Origin: Massilia sp. Root133
GTDB taxonomy: Bacteria; Pseudomonadota; Gammaproteobacteria; Burkholderiales; Burkholderiaceae_D
NCBI RefSeq assembly: GCF_001426525.1
Contig: NZ_LMEW01000003.1
Location: 1-64,000 of the forward strand
Direction of reading: 5' to 3'
Length of the DNA stretch: 64,000 bases
Shown here: piece after piece, positions 27,378 through 36,052 of the stretch
Layout of the letters: every line of letters begins with the position of its first letter
How positions within the stretch are numbered: the stretch's first letter is position 1
Notes under the pieces: generated by a model
What the model was told of the DNA's origin: nothing
What the model saw: only the letters and a program-made list of their open reading frames with translations
The model's database searches: none
Translations under genes and position numbers: made by a program

Positions 27378-28232
27378 ATGCACGCACCCCGACGCTTCGA
27401 AGGCAGCGATAACTATGTCGCCACCGCCGACCTGAAACTGGCGGTCAACGCCGCCCTCACCCTCGCGCGGCCCCTGCTGATCAAGGGCGAACCCGGCACC
27501 GGCAAGACGATGCTGGCCGAAGAGGTCGCGGCCGCGCTGGACATGCCCCTGCTGCAATGGCACATCAAGTCCACGACCAAGGCCCAGCAGGGCCTGTACG
27601 AATACGACGCCGTCTCGCGCCTGCGCGATTCGCAGCTGGGCGACGAGCGCGTGCGCGACATCCACAACTACATCGTCAAGGGCGTGCTGTGGCAGGCGTT
27701 CACGGCGCCGGAGCCGGTCGTGCTGCTGATCGACGAGATCGACAAGGCCGACATCGAATTCCCGAACGACCTGCTGCGCGAACTGGACCGCATGGAGTTC
27801 TACGTGTACGAGACGCGCGAGATGGTCGTGGCGAAGCACCGTCCCCTCGTCATCATCACGTCGAACAACGAGAAGGATTTGCCGGACGCCTTCCTGCGCC
27901 GCTGCTTCTTCCACTACATCAAATTCCCGGACCGCGACACGATGGCGGAAATCGTCAAGGTCCACTACCCCACGCTGAAGGCCGACCTGCTGTCCGCCGC
28001 GCTGCAGAGTTTTTATGAACTGCGCGACGTGCCGGGCCTGAAGAAAAAGCCGTCGACGTCGGAATTCCTCGACTGGCTGAAGCTCCTGCTGGCCGAGGAC
28101 ATCCCGGCCGAGATCCTGCGCAGCCAGGACGGCAAGACGATCGTGCCCCCGCTCGCGGGCGCCCTGCTCAAGAACGAGCAGGACGTGAGCCTGTTCGAGC
28201 GCCTCGTGGCGATGGCGAGGCACAACCGATGA
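27378..28232 (+). CDS. MoxR-family AAA+ ATPase
   Basis: 284 aa from ATG 27378; the frame is open 28 codons further upstream but with no better start. AAA+ motifs are Walker A GEPGTGKTM, Walker B VVLLIDEIDKAD, sensor 1 TSNNEKDL and the Arg-finger region FLRRCFFHYI. The YDAVSRLRDSQ and EFPNDLLRELD segments are typical of the MoxR branch that partners with VWA/CoxE proteins. These ATPases act as chaperone-like factors in maturation of metalloenzymes or complexes. Its TGA overlaps the start of an acetyltransferase gene (ATGA), so translation is coupled. Confidence 0.92.
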   Translation: MHAPRRFEGSDNYVATADLKLAVNAALTLARPLLIKGEPGTGKTMLAEEVAAALDMPLLQWHIKSTTKAQQGLYEYDAVSRLRDSQLGDERVRDIHNYIVKGVLWQAFTAPEPVVLLIDEIDKADIEFPNDLLRELDRMEFYVYETREMVVAKHRPLVIITSNNEKDLPDAFLRRCFFHYIKFPDRDTMAEIVKVHYPTLKADLLSAALQSFYELRDVPGLKKKPSTSEFLDWLKLLLAEDIPAEILRSQDGKTIVPPLAGALLKNEQDVSLFERLVAMARHNR

Positions 28233-28816
28233 TCCAGGTCGCCCCCGTCACCCTCGAATTCAACGGCGTGCGCCTGGAGCCGCTCGGGCTGCACCACCTG
28301 GACGGCCTGCGCGCCGCAGCCGCCGACGGCGAACTGTGGAACCTGCGCATCACCTCCGTGCCCGAACCGCAGGACACGGAAGCCTATATCCGCATGGGGC
28401 TGGAGACGCCGAACCGGGTCGCCTTCGCCGTGGTCGACGCGTCCAGCGACACCGTGATCGGCACGACCAGCTACCACGACATCATGCCCGCGATCGACCG
28501 CGTGGAAATCGGCTACACGTGGTATGCGAAGAGCCGCCAGCGCAGCCACGTCAACACGAGCTGCAAGCTCCTGCTGCTGTCGCACGCGTTCGACACCCTG
28601 GGCTGCGCCGTCGTCGGCCTGCGCACCGATAATTTTAATTACGCGTCGCAGGCCGCCATCGAGCGGCTCGGCGCAAAGAAGGACGGCGTGCTGCGCCACC
28701 ATGCGCCGCGCCGCGATGGGACCGTGCGCGACACGGTCATGTACAGCATCGTGCGTGGCGAGTGGCACGAAGTGAAGTCGCACCTGCACTATCGCCTCGC
28801 GCGCCACGCAGAGTAA
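28229..28816 (+). CDS. GNAT-family N-acetyltransferase, RimJ/RimL-like
   Basis: 195 aa. Acetyltransferase of the RimJ/RimL subgroup: GVRLEPLGLHHLDGLRAAAADGELW opening, the V/IGTTSYHDI central strand, EIGYTWYAKSRQRSHVNTS in place of the usual acetyl-CoA loop context, and the late NFNYASQAAIERLGAKKDGVLRHH motif. Typical substrates are N-terminal amines of proteins or antibiotics, but none can be named here. It is sandwiched in an operon between moxR and the CoxE-like gene, overlapping moxR by four bases and leaving 12 bases to the next ATG. Confidence 0.88.
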   Translation: MIQVAPVTLEFNGVRLEPLGLHHLDGLRAAAADGELWNLRITSVPEPQDTEAYIRMGLETPNRVAFAVVDASSDTVIGTTSYHDIMPAIDRVEIGYTWYAKSRQRSHVNTSCKLLLLSHAFDTLGCAVVGLRTDNFNYASQAAIERLGAKKDGVLRHHAPRRDGTVRDTVMYSIVRGEWHEVKSHLHYRLARHAE

Positions 28817-28828
28817 CAGGGGCGCGCG

Positions 28829-30013
28829 ATGCTGATCGACTTCTTCTTCACCCTGCGCGACGCCAAGGTCCCCGTCACGATCAAGGAATTCCTCACGCTG
28901 CTGGAAGCGCTGCAAAAGCAGGTGATCGCGCCGTCGCTCGACGAGTTTTATTATCTCGCGCGCCTGACGCTGGTGAAGGACGAAGCCCATTTCGACAAAT
29001 TCGACCGCGCGTTCGGCGCCTTTTTCAAAGGCATCGAGACGGTGTTCGATAGCGGCGGCACTGCCGGCGCGCCGGATATTCCACTCGACTGGCTTTTGAA
29101 ACGCCTGGAGCGCGAGCTGACGCCGGAGCAAAAGGCGGAGCTGCAGAAGCTCGGCTACGACAAGCTGATGGACCGGCTGCAAGAACTGTTGAAGGAACAG
29201 AAGGAGCGCCACGAAGGCGGCAACAAGTGGATCGGCACCGGCGGCACGTCCCCGTTCGGCAACGGCGGCACGAATCCCGAGGGCATCCGGATCGGGGGCA
29301 AGGGCGGCAACCGGTCCGCGGTCAAGGTGTGGGACCAGCGCACCTACCGCGACTACGACGGCGAGCGCGAACTGGGCATCCGCAACATCAAGGTCGCGCT
29401 GCGTCGCCTGCGCCGCTTCGCGCGCCAGGGTGCGCCGGACGAACTGGCGCTGGACGAAACGATCCGCTCGACCGCCAACAACGCCGGCTGGCTCGACATC
29501 AGGATGCAGCCGGAGCGGCGCAACCGCATCAAGGTGCTGATGCTGCTGGACGTGGGCGGCACGATGGACGACCACATCGAGCGCACCGAAGAACTGTTCT
29601 CGGCGGCGAAGGCCGAGTTCAAGCACATGGAGTTCTACTATTTCCACAACTGCGTCTACGACCACCTGTGGAAGAACAACCGCCGCCGCCACGCCGAGCG
29701 CTTCCCGACGTGGGACGTGCTGCGCACCTACCCGCCCGACACGCGACTGATCTTCGTCGGCGACGCGACGATGAGTCCCTACGAGATCCTCGCGCCGGGC
29801 GGCTCCGTCGAATACGCCAACGAGGAAGCGGGCGCGGAATGGCTGGCCCGGTTCTGCCACGCGTTCCCGAAATTCGCATGGCTGAATCCGGAACCGGAGC
29901 ACCTGTGGCAGTACCGCCAATCGATTGCCGTCATCCGGCAGATCATGGGCAACCGCATGTTCCCCGTGACGATCGACGGCCTCGAACGGGCCATGCGCCT
30001 GCTCAGCAAGTAG
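28829..30013 (+). CDS. CoxE-like VWA-domain protein
   Basis: 394 aa. The N-terminal helical domain (1-120) has the DFFFTLRDAKVPVTIKEFL start typical of CoxE-like proteins. A Gly/Asn-rich spacer follows (GNKWIGTGGTSPFGNGGTNP, about 130-165), then a VWA fold (about 230 to end). The metal-ion-dependent adhesion site reads LLDVGGTMDD in place of classic DxSxS and GDATMSPYE further on. These proteins work with MoxR ATPases (RavA-ViaA/CoxD-CoxE logic) to load or mature partner complexes. It overlaps no gene; its stop abuts, with no gap, the stop of the convergent CPBP gene. GAGGAG-like sites are weak; GGGGCG precedes the ATG. Confidence 0.9.
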   Translation: MLIDFFFTLRDAKVPVTIKEFLTLLEALQKQVIAPSLDEFYYLARLTLVKDEAHFDKFDRAFGAFFKGIETVFDSGGTAGAPDIPLDWLLKRLERELTPEQKAELQKLGYDKLMDRLQELLKEQKERHEGGNKWIGTGGTSPFGNGGTNPEGIRIGGKGGNRSAVKVWDQRTYRDYDGERELGIRNIKVALRRLRRFARQGAPDELALDETIRSTANNAGWLDIRMQPERRNRIKVLMLLDVGGTMDDHIERTEELFSAAKAEFKHMEFYYFHNCVYDHLWKNNRRRHAERFPTWDVLRTYPPDTRLIFVGDATMSPYEILAPGGSVEYANEEAGAEWLARFCHAFPKFAWLNPEPEHLWQYRQSIAVIRQIMGNRMFPVTIDGLERAMRLLSK

Positions 30014-30604
30014 TCACCGGGCGCGTGCCGCCGCGCGCACGATCAACAAGCCGATGATGTCGATCCACAGGTGCACGAGCACCGCCGCGATCCAGCCGAC
30101 GTACTGGTAGATCAGCCCCAGCGCGACGCTGCCGCCGAACACGCCGGCCGCCTGCGCCAGCGTGGCGAAGTCGAGCCGGCGGAAGCGGTATGCAGGCGTG
30201 TGCGTGACGACGAAGATCAGCGACGTGATCCAGATACCCAGCAGCGGCTGCAGCGCCGCGCGGAACAGCGTCTCTTCGCCGATGGCGGCGGCCAGCGCGA
30301 TCCACAGCGGATTCAGGCCGCGCAGATCCAGCCGTGCATAGCTGGCGATCGTGTCGGTGGTCGACTTTGCCCGCGCCGTCAGGCGGAACATGACGTACGA
30401 GCCGGCGGCGGCCAGCAGCGCGAGGCCCTGCCCGACCAGCAGCTGCCGCATGGGCGCCATCGGGCCGCCGAACGCCGCGAGCGGATCGCGCTGGCCGAAC
30501 CAGATGATGGGTGCGGCCAGCAGGCAGAACATCAGGCACGTGAGCACCTGGGCCGTGAGGCGGATCGGGGGGCGCGAGGCCGGGGCGGAGATCGATTGGG
30601 TCAT
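30014..30604 (-). CDS. CPBP-family intramembrane metalloprotease (CAAX/Abi type)
   Basis: 196 aa from ATG 30604 with GGAAGG upstream; a TTG-initiated extension is possible but lacks a ribosome site. About six transmembrane helices. Diagnostic motifs are AAIGEETLFRAALQPL (EExxxR), VVTHTPAYRF (HxxxY/F type) and a distal HLWIDIIGLL. The Glu/His set coordinates zinc in this family, which includes Rce1-like proteases and bacteriocin self-immunity proteins. No bacteriocin gene is nearby, so the role is open. It ends directly against the convergent CoxE gene. Confidence 0.88.
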   Translation of the reverse strand: MTQSISAPASRPPIRLTAQVLTCLMFCLLAAPIIWFGQRDPLAAFGGPMAPMRQLLVGQGLALLAAAGSYVMFRLTARAKSTTDTIASYARLDLRGLNPLWIALAAAIGEETLFRAALQPLLGIWITSLIFVVTHTPAYRFRRLDFATLAQAAGVFGGSVALGLIYQYVGWIAAVLVHLWIDIIGLLIVRAAARAR

Positions 30605-30703
30605 GCGGCATTCTACCTTCCGCAATTCCTACATGTAATCGTGCGCACATATCCCTCTTGTAGAATCGGTCGCAGGTCGTAACATTTTGACAAAGGAGCA
30701 GGT

Positions 30704-31900
30704 ATGCAGGAATTCCTGTCTGTCCTCACGAGCCTTGCCTGGCCCTTCGCGATCACGCTGGCCTGGCTGGTCGGCGAATTCGGGCAGCGCTGGACCGGCC
30801 TGCCGCGCATCAGTTTCTATGGCCTCGTCGGCTTCATCCTGGCCGCGCCCCAGCTGGGCGTGCTGCCGTTGCCGCCGTCGGGAGGCGGCACGACCCTGCT
30901 GCTGGCCGACGTCGGGTTCGGGCTGATCCTGTTCGAGCTCGGCTACCGCATCAACCTGCGCTGGCTGCGCACGAATCCGTGGATCGGCATCACGGGCCTG
31001 TTCGAAGCGGGCCTCACCTTCGTCGGCGTGTACCTTGTCGCGAACGCGTTCGGCGCGGCGCTGATCGACCGGCTGATGCTCGCGTCGCTGTCGATGGCGA
31101 CGTCGCCGGCGACCGTCGTCCGCGTGATCAACGAACAGAAAAGCTCGGGCCAGGTGACGGAACGGGCATTGCACCTGTGCGCGCTGAACTGCGTGCTGGC
31201 CGTGTTCGCGTTCAACGCCACCGTCGGCCTGTGGATCTTCCGCACGTTCGAGGACGTCGGCGACGCGCTGTGGAACAGCCTCGTCGTGCTGGGCGTCTCG
31301 GCATTCACGGGCGCCGTGTTCGGCCTCGTCGTGCCGGGCATCCTGCGCCTGCTGGGCAAGCTGGCGCAGGACGCGACCGTCGCCTTCGCACTGGCCGTGA
31401 TCCTGCTCGTCGCGATCACGTACGCACTGGGCCTGTCGCCCGTCGTCGCAGCGCTCGCGTTCGGACTGGCGGCGCGCCACCGCCGCGTCGCGTTCAGCCA
31501 GGCGCAGCGCAATTTCGGCGCGCTGGGCGAGCTGCTCACCGTCGTGCTGTTCGTGTTCGCCGCCTCGACGCTCGACTGGCGCCGCGTATGGGCCGGCGCC
31601 CTGCTTGCCGGCGCCCTCGTGCTCGTGCGCCTGCTCGCCAAGACGGCCGGCGTGACCGCGTTCGCGCATTTGTCCGGCATCTCGTGGCGCAAGGGCGCGC
31701 TGACGGGCGTGGCGTTGACGCCGTTGTCCGTGTTCGTGATCCTCTTGATCGAGCATGCGCGCCACGCCGGCGTGCAGGTCGTCGAGGAATTGCGCGCGGT
31801 GGCCGCCGTGACGATGCTGCTCGAAGTATTCGGTCCCATCATCCTGCAGCGCGCCCTCGTGTGGGCGCGCGAAGCGCCGGAGGTCAACCATGCCGCTTGA
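30704..31900 (+). CDS. CPA2-type cation:proton antiporter
   Basis: 398 aa with about 12 helices and AAGGAG eight bases before the ATG. Na_H_exchanger-family features include a first half with [16 protein letters not shown] and [15 protein letters not shown], and a core segment [24 protein letters not shown] with the conserved small/hydrophobic discontinuous helix. The second half has [20 protein letters not shown]. There is no cytoplasmic TrkA-N domain, so it is shorter than KefB/KefC. Ion specificity (K+ or Na+) cannot be told. Its last 11 bases overlap the YbdK-type ligase gene, implying coupled translation. Confidence 0.85.
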   Translation: MQEFLSVLTSLAWPFAITLAWLVGEFGQRWTGLPRISFYGLVGFILAAPQLGVLPLPPSGGGTTLLLADVGFGLILFELGYRINLRWLRTNPWIGITGLFEAGLTFVGVYLVANAFGAALIDRLMLASLSMATSPATVVRVINEQKSSGQVTERALHLCALNCVLAVFAFNATVGLWIFRTFEDVGDALWNSLVVLGVSAFTGAVFGLVVPGILRLLGKLAQDATVAFALAVILLVAITYALGLSPVVAALAFGLAARHRRVAFSQAQRNFGALGELLTVVLFVFAASTLDWRRVWAGALLAGALVLVRLLAKTAGVTAFAHLSGISWRKGALTGVALTPLSVFVILLIEHARHAGVQVVEELRAVAAVTMLLEVFGPIILQRALVWAREAPEVNHAA

Positions 31901-33008
31901 ACCCTTCGCCACCTCGGCACCGCTGACGTTCGGCGTGGAGCTGGAACTGCAGCTCGTCAGCCTGTCCGACTTCGACCTCACGCCGGCCAGCCCCGACCTG
32001 ATGCATCTGCTGAAGCGCAAGCCGTTCCCCGGCAACGTCACGCCCGAGATCACGGAAAGCATGATCGAGATAAATTCGAGCGTGCAGACGCACTACCGCA
32101 CGCTGCTGGCCGAGTTGCTCGACATACGCGATACGCTGGTCGCCGCCAGCGACGTGCTGAACATCGGCATCGCCGGCGGGGGCACGCATCCGTTCCAGCA
32201 CTGGTCCGAACAGCGCATCTCGGCCAAGCCGCGCTACCAGGAATTGTCGGCGCTGTACGGCTATCTCGCCAAGCAGTTCACCGTGTTCGGCCAGCACGTG
32301 CACATCGGCTGCGCCAGCGGCGACGACGCGCTGTTCCTGCTGCACGCCCTGTCGCGCTACATCCCGCACTTCATCGCCCTGTCCGCGTCGTCGCCGTTCG
32401 TGCAGGGCCACGACAGCGGCTTCGATTCGGCGCGCCTGAATTCGGTCTCGGCCTTTCCGCTGAGCGGCCGCGCGCCGTTCACGCTCAGCTGGGCGGACTT
32501 CGCCGACGTCTACTTCGCCAAGATGGAGCGCACGCGCATCATCAAGAGCATGAAGGATTTTTACTGGGACCTGAGACCGAAACCGGAATACGGCACGATC
32601 GAGCTGCGCGTGTGCGACACGCCGCTCACGGTCGAACGGGCCGCGGCCCTCGCGGCCTACCTGCAGGCGCTGTGCCGCCACCTGCTCGAACGGAAGGAAG
32701 CGCCGCCGCTGGAAGACGACTACCTCGTCTACAACTACAACCGCTTCCAGGCCAGCCGCTTCGGGCTCGACGGCGTGATCACGCATCCGAAGACCTACGA
32801 ACAACTCCCGCTGCGCGAGGACATCATCGCCACGCTGGACCTGATGGAACCGCACGCGCAGGCGCTGGGCAGCCTGGACGCGCTGCCGCACCTGGCCGCG
32901 GCGGCCAGCGATGGCGGCGACGCGAGTTTCCTGCGCGGGCAGTACGAACGCCAGGGCAGCGCGGAGGGCATGGTCGACGCGGCGATCCGGCGCTTCCGCG
33001 GACGATAA
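31890..33008 (+). CDS. YbdK-type carboxylate-amine ligase (glutamate-cysteine ligase family 2)
   Basis: 372 aa. GCS2-family fold: [11 protein letters not shown] start (ATP/Mg Glu pair), [33 protein letters not shown] (the conserved H-V-H), and [19 protein letters not shown]. coli YbdK has weak gamma-glutamylcysteine ligase activity; the natural substrate is uncertain. The gene overlaps the antiporter upstream by 11 bases. If it does make a glutathione-like thiol, coupling with a Kef-like antiporter would be suggestive, because Kef systems are glutathione-gated; that link is inference. Confidence 0.88.
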   Translation: MPLEPFATSAPLTFGVELELQLVSLSDFDLTPASPDLMHLLKRKPFPGNVTPEITESMIEINSSVQTHYRTLLAELLDIRDTLVAASDVLNIGIAGGGTHPFQHWSEQRISAKPRYQELSALYGYLAKQFTVFGQHVHIGCASGDDALFLLHALSRYIPHFIALSASSPFVQGHDSGFDSARLNSVSAFPLSGRAPFTLSWADFADVYFAKMERTRIIKSMKDFYWDLRPKPEYGTIELRVCDTPLTVERAAALAAYLQALCRHLLERKEAPPLEDDYLVYNYNRFQASRFGLDGVITHPKTYEQLPLREDIIATLDLMEPHAQALGSLDALPHLAAAASDGGDASFLRGQYERQGSAEGMVDAAIRRFRGR

Positions 33009-33097
33009 ATTTTTTATCCTCGTGTCGATCCGCAGGCCGCCCGTTCGTCGTAGGATCAGAGGGATGTCCTCTGCCACTTACGCCAAGGAGACCGATC

Positions 33098-33544
33098 ATG
33101 TCCACGAATACCGTCGAGCTGCACCGCGTCCTGAAATCCACCGCCGACCGCGTCTACCGCGCGTTCGTCACGCCTGCCGCCGTCGCCAAATGGCTGCCGC
33201 CGCACGGCTTCACCTGCACCGTGCACGAACAGGACGCCCGCGTCGGCGGCCGCTACCGGATGTCCTTCACGAACTTCACGACGGGCGGCAGCCACTCGTT
33301 CGGCGGCGAATACCTGGAACTGGAACCGGGCAAGCGCCTAGTCTACACGGCCGAATTCAACGATCCCAACCTGCCCGGCCGCATGCAGACGACCGTGGAA
33401 CTGCGCGACGTGTTCTGCGGGGTCGACATCAAGGTCAAGCAGGAAGGCATCCCGGCCGCGATTCCCGCCGAGATGTGCTACCTCGGCTGGCAGGAATCGC
33501 TGCTGCTGCTCGCTCAACTCGTCGAGCCCGAGATCAAGGAGTAA
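33098..33544 (+). CDS. SRPBCC (AHSA1-like) domain protein
   Basis: 148 aa from ATG 33098 with AAGGAG at good spacing. START/AHSA1-type lipid-binding fold: VELHRVLKSTADRVYRAFVT start, AKWLPPHGFTCTVHEQDARVGGRYRM, GGEYLELEPGKRLVYTAEF and the closing [17 protein letters not shown] helix. This clade is commonly paired with ArsR-family repressors; one lies 700 bases away, but divergent from other genes. No enzymatic residues can be assigned. Its end overlaps by 11 bases the end of the convergent monooxygenase gene. Confidence 0.9.
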   Translation: MSTNTVELHRVLKSTADRVYRAFVTPAAVAKWLPPHGFTCTVHEQDARVGGRYRMSFTNFTTGGSHSFGGEYLELEPGKRLVYTAEFNDPNLPGRMQTTVELRDVFCGVDIKVKQEGIPAAIPAEMCYLGWQESLLLLAQLVEPEIKE

Positions 33545-33872
33545 CAAGGTCGGGCGGAACCTCGTCGCGCTCGTGCAAGCCATAGTCGCGCACGACCGCG
33601 GCCACGCGCAGGCGGTAGTCGGCAAAGATGCCGGCCCGCCCCGCCGCCTGCATGGCGCGATGCGCGGGCAAGGTGCGCCAGCGTTTCACGGCATCCTCGT
33701 CGCGCCAGAACGACAGCGACAACATCTTCTCCGGCCGCGTCAGCGATGCGAAACGTTCGATCGAGATGAAGCCGTCGATCGCTTCCAGCGCGGGACGCAG
33801 CGCGGCGGCCGCGTCCAGGTAATCCTGGCGCTTGCCGGGCGCCGGTTCGACTTCGAAGATCACGGCGATCAT
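33534..33872 (-). CDS. ABM-domain (antibiotic biosynthesis monooxygenase-like) protein
   Basis: 112 aa. Ferredoxin-like dimeric alpha/beta-barrel protein with [25 protein letters not shown] start and [30 protein letters not shown], the classic ABM core. A tail of ~30 residues follows. Family members include cofactor-free quinol monooxygenases and haem-degrading enzymes, but no catalytic assignment is safe. It is translationally coupled to the NIPSNAP gene (ATGA overlap), forming a two-gene unit under the probable control of the divergent ArsR-type repressor. Confidence 0.85.
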   Translation of the reverse strand: MIAVIFEVEPAPGKRQDYLDAAAALRPALEAIDGFISIERFASLTRPEKMLSLSFWRDEDAVKRWRTLPAHRAMQAAGRAGIFADYRLRVAAVVRDYGLHERDEVPPDLVTP

Positions 33873-34174
33873 GCGACGTTCTCCAGGAACGTCCGCTCCT
33901 CGCGCAGGATGAAGCGTTTTTCGCGCGCAAACTGGAAATTCGCCACTGCCTCGCCGTCGTTCTTCAAGCGCAGCCGATACGCTTCGTAGTCGGCCAGGCT
34001 GTCGAAGCCGACGAGACCCCATGCCTCGTAATTGGTGCCTTCGTGCGGCAGGAAGTAGCCGAGCAGGCGACCACCCAGGCGCGGAATGATGCGGCCCCAG
34101 TTCCCGGCATACTCGCGGAAGGCGTCGCGCTGGATGGGGTCGATCTCGTAGCGGATGAAACAGGTGATGGGCAT
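33869..34174 (-). CDS. NIPSNAP-family protein
   Basis: 101 aa, GAGGAG before the ATG. Also a ferredoxin-like alpha/beta-barrel: [20 protein letters not shown] start, [23 protein letters not shown] centre and [22 protein letters not shown] proteins are small dimeric domains of unclear function, often adjacent to ABM proteins, as here. First gene of the pair, transcribed away from the ArsR regulator across a 75-base gap. Confidence 0.88.
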   Translation of the reverse strand: MPITCFIRYEIDPIQRDAFREYAGNWGRIIPRLGGRLLGYFLPHEGTNYEAWGLVGFDSLADYEAYRLRLKNDGEAVANFQFAREKRFILREERTFLENVA

Positions 34175-34224
34175 GATGGCTCCTCGTGACGTTGAAGCCC
34201 CATGGTAGCCACTGGCCCTGACGC

Positions 34225-34250
34225 TATGCTTCGGCTAAGATCGAAGCATA
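34225..34250. promoter_or_regulatory. Perfect palindrome, probable operator of the ArsR-type repressor
   Basis: Arms TATGCTTCG (34225-34233) and CGAAGCATA (34242-34250) are exact complements with an 8-base spacer. The right arm ends on the A of the regulator's ATG, and the site lies in the gap to the divergent NIPSNAP/ABM operon. Size and position fit a winged-helix dimer site for autoregulation. Confidence 0.65.
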
Positions 34251-34924
34251 TGAGAGACGGACCGAATATCGCCAACATCGCCGCACTGATCGGCGACCAG
34301 GCGCGCGCCGAAGTGCTGAACGTGCTGATGAGCGGCATGGCGCTGACGGCGACCGAACTGGCCGACGCCGCCGGCGTCACGCGCCAGACGATCAGCACGC
34401 ATCTCGCCAAGCTGCGCGAGGCGGGCCTGCTCGCCGTCGAGGCGCAGGGCCGGCACCGCTATTTCCGCATCGCCGACGCCGACGTCGCGCACCTGCTCGA
34501 ATCCATGATGGGCATCGCGTTCGGCACAGGATCCGTGCGCGTGCGTTCCAGTCCACGCGAACCGGCGCTGCGCAAGGCGCGCGTCTGCTATGACCATCTG
34601 GCGGGCGAACTCGGGGTGCTCGTCTACGAAAGCCTGGCCCGGCGCGGCGCGTTCGCGCTGGATGCCGGCGGCGTCACACTGACCGACCGTGGGCGCGCAC
34701 TGATCGCGGCCATCGGCATCGATCCCCTGCCGTCCGCCACGCGGCGGCCGTTGTGCCGCCATTGCCTGGACTGGAGCGAGCGCCGCCATCATTTGGCCGG
34801 CGCCCTCGGGACGGCGCTGCTGGAGCGTTTCCAGCAACTGGGCTGGGCGCGCCGCGTGCCGGAGTCGCGCGTGCTCGCGTTCAGCGCGGACGGCGAAGCG
34901 GCGCTGCGGGCCTGGCTCGACTGA
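34250..34924 (+). CDS. ArsR-family winged-helix transcriptional regulator
   Basis: 224 aa from ATG 34250; an in-frame ATG at 34202 would place the operator inside the gene, so I reject it. The helix-turn-helix is at residues ~10-75 (DQARAEVLNVLMSGMALTAT, then AAGVTRQTISTHLAKLREAGLL and the wing AEGQGRHRYFRI-like). A long C-terminal domain has CRHCLDWSERRHHLAGALG, a Cys/His cluster recalling metal or redox sensing in this YdfF-like branch. It diverges from the NIPSNAP/ABM pair and likely represses both. Confidence 0.88.
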   Translation: MRDGPNIANIAALIGDQARAEVLNVLMSGMALTATELADAAGVTRQTISTHLAKLREAGLLAVEAQGRHRYFRIADADVAHLLESMMGIAFGTGSVRVRSSPREPALRKARVCYDHLAGELGVLVYESLARRGAFALDAGGVTLTDRGRALIAAIGIDPLPSATRRPLCRHCLDWSERRHHLAGALGTALLERFQQLGWARRVPESRVLAFSADGEAALRAWLD

Positions 34925-34925
34925 G

Positions 34926-35273
34926 TCAAGCCAACGACGGCCGGCCCTGCCCCAGGATCCGCGCCAGCAGCGGGCGCTTGACGGGCGCCGGCAGGCCGCG
35001 GTCGACGAGGCCCGCCCATTTCACGCTCAGCTGCTCGCAGGTGGCGCGCAGCACCGGATCGGCATCCGGCAGGCGCGCCAGCGCATTCAGGTGGCGCTCG
35101 ATCACCGAGGCCAGTTTCACGCACGGCCCGTCGCCGCTCGCGCGGTCGCAGGCGTCCGCATTGTTCACGGTGTATTGCGACATCAGGTGCAGCAATGCCG
35201 CCACGAGCAGTTCGTGGCGCGTGGTGCGCCGCCCGTCCGGCGTGTTCAGTTCGTCCAGCAGATCGTCGTCCAT
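34926..35273 (-). CDS. Hypothetical protein under a Fur box
   Basis: 115 aa from ATG 35273, chosen because AGGAGG lies 4 bases upstream; five more codons upstream are open. No signal peptide or membrane segment. Predicted helical, with two Cys in the middle (ADACDRASGDGPCVKL) and one in RATCEQLSVKW. I do not recognise the family. A strong Fur-like box directly upstream suggests iron-starvation induction, so a small iron-metabolism accessory protein is a fair guess but no more. It ends one base after the convergent regulator's stop. Confidence 0.6.
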   Translation of the reverse strand: MDDDLLDELNTPDGRRTTRHELLVAALLHLMSQYTVNNADACDRASGDGPCVKLASVIERHLNALARLPDADPVLRATCEQLSVKWAGLVDRGLPAPVKRPLLARILGQGRPSLA

Positions 35274-35290
35274 ACAGCCTCCTCGCATTT

Positions 35291-35312
35291 AAATGAGAAT
35301 GATTCTCGTTTA
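35291..35312 (-). promoter_or_regulatory. Fur-box-like palindrome
   Basis: GAGAATGATTCTC (35295-35307) is a perfect palindrome centred in AAATGAGAATGATTCTCGTT, close to the GATAATGATAATCATTATC consensus. It lies 18 bases upstream of the 115-aa gene's start, on the promoter side of that gene only; the other neighbour ends here. Confidence 0.7.
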
Positions 35313-35352
35313 GATTATGGAGCGGGACGAGACCGAACGCAAGCGCAATCTG

Positions 35353-35970
35353 TTATTGCCGGACCACGGCCATGAACCCCGCCGCGAGCAACACCATGCC
35401 GCCGGCCGAACCGTCGATCACCCGGCGCCGCTTGTCGCTGAGCTTGCGGCCACCGACCCGGCCCAGGGCAAGGCAGAGCGAGGTGTACACGACCCCGCAC
35501 CAGAACATGAAGGCCGCGGACAGGGCGACCGCCTGCAGCGTCGTGTCGCCGCCGTGCCGGTCCATGAACTGGGGCAGGATGGCGACGTAGACCATCATCC
35601 CTTTCGGGTTCAGCAGGGACGTGAGGAATCCCCTGGAGAGCTGGTTCGCGACCTGCCCCTGCGGCACGACGAGCTCGCCGGCGCGCAGCGCCGCCCGGAT
35701 CAGCTTCGAGGCCAGGTAGACCAGGTACGTGATCCCCGCCCAGCGGATCACCTCGAACAGGAGAGGCGACGCGGCCACGACGGCGGCAAGGCCGAGCGCC
35801 ACCAGGAAGGAATGGACGCAGTAGCCGAGTAGCACGCCCGTCGTGGCGCGCAGGCCAGCGGGCGTCCCGCCGGACATCGCTTGCGACGCGATGAAAAGGA
35901 TGTCGGGGCCGGGCGTGCAGATCAACGGCAGCACGGTGGCGGAAAACAGCAGGAGGGTATGGGTATTCAT
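35353..35970 (-). CDS. LysE/RhtB-family amino-acid exporter
   Basis: 205 aa with six predicted helices. Family marks are PLICTPGPDILFIASQAMSGG (the PGP motif in helix 1), GITYLVYLASKLIRAA and SRGFLTSLLNPKGMMVYVAILPQF. It exports amino acids or homoserine-lactone-like compounds; the substrate is unknown. The divergent neighbour is an Lrp/AsnC regulator, the usual controller of such exporters, 82 bases away. Confidence 0.92.
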   Translation of the reverse strand: MNTHTLLLFSATVLPLICTPGPDILFIASQAMSGGTPAGLRATTGVLLGYCVHSFLVALGLAAVVAASPLLFEVIRWAGITYLVYLASKLIRAALRAGELVVPQGQVANQLSRGFLTSLLNPKGMMVYVAILPQFMDRHGGDTTLQAVALSAAFMFWCGVVYTSLCLALGRVGGRKLSDKRRRVIDGSAGGMVLLAAGFMAVVRQ

Positions 35971-36052
35971 GAGGAACAGCGTACTGCGCCGCCACGAAAA
36001 TGTGCTGCCTAAGGCTTGTCAACCAACCACGATTTCGGGCAACATCTCCCGC

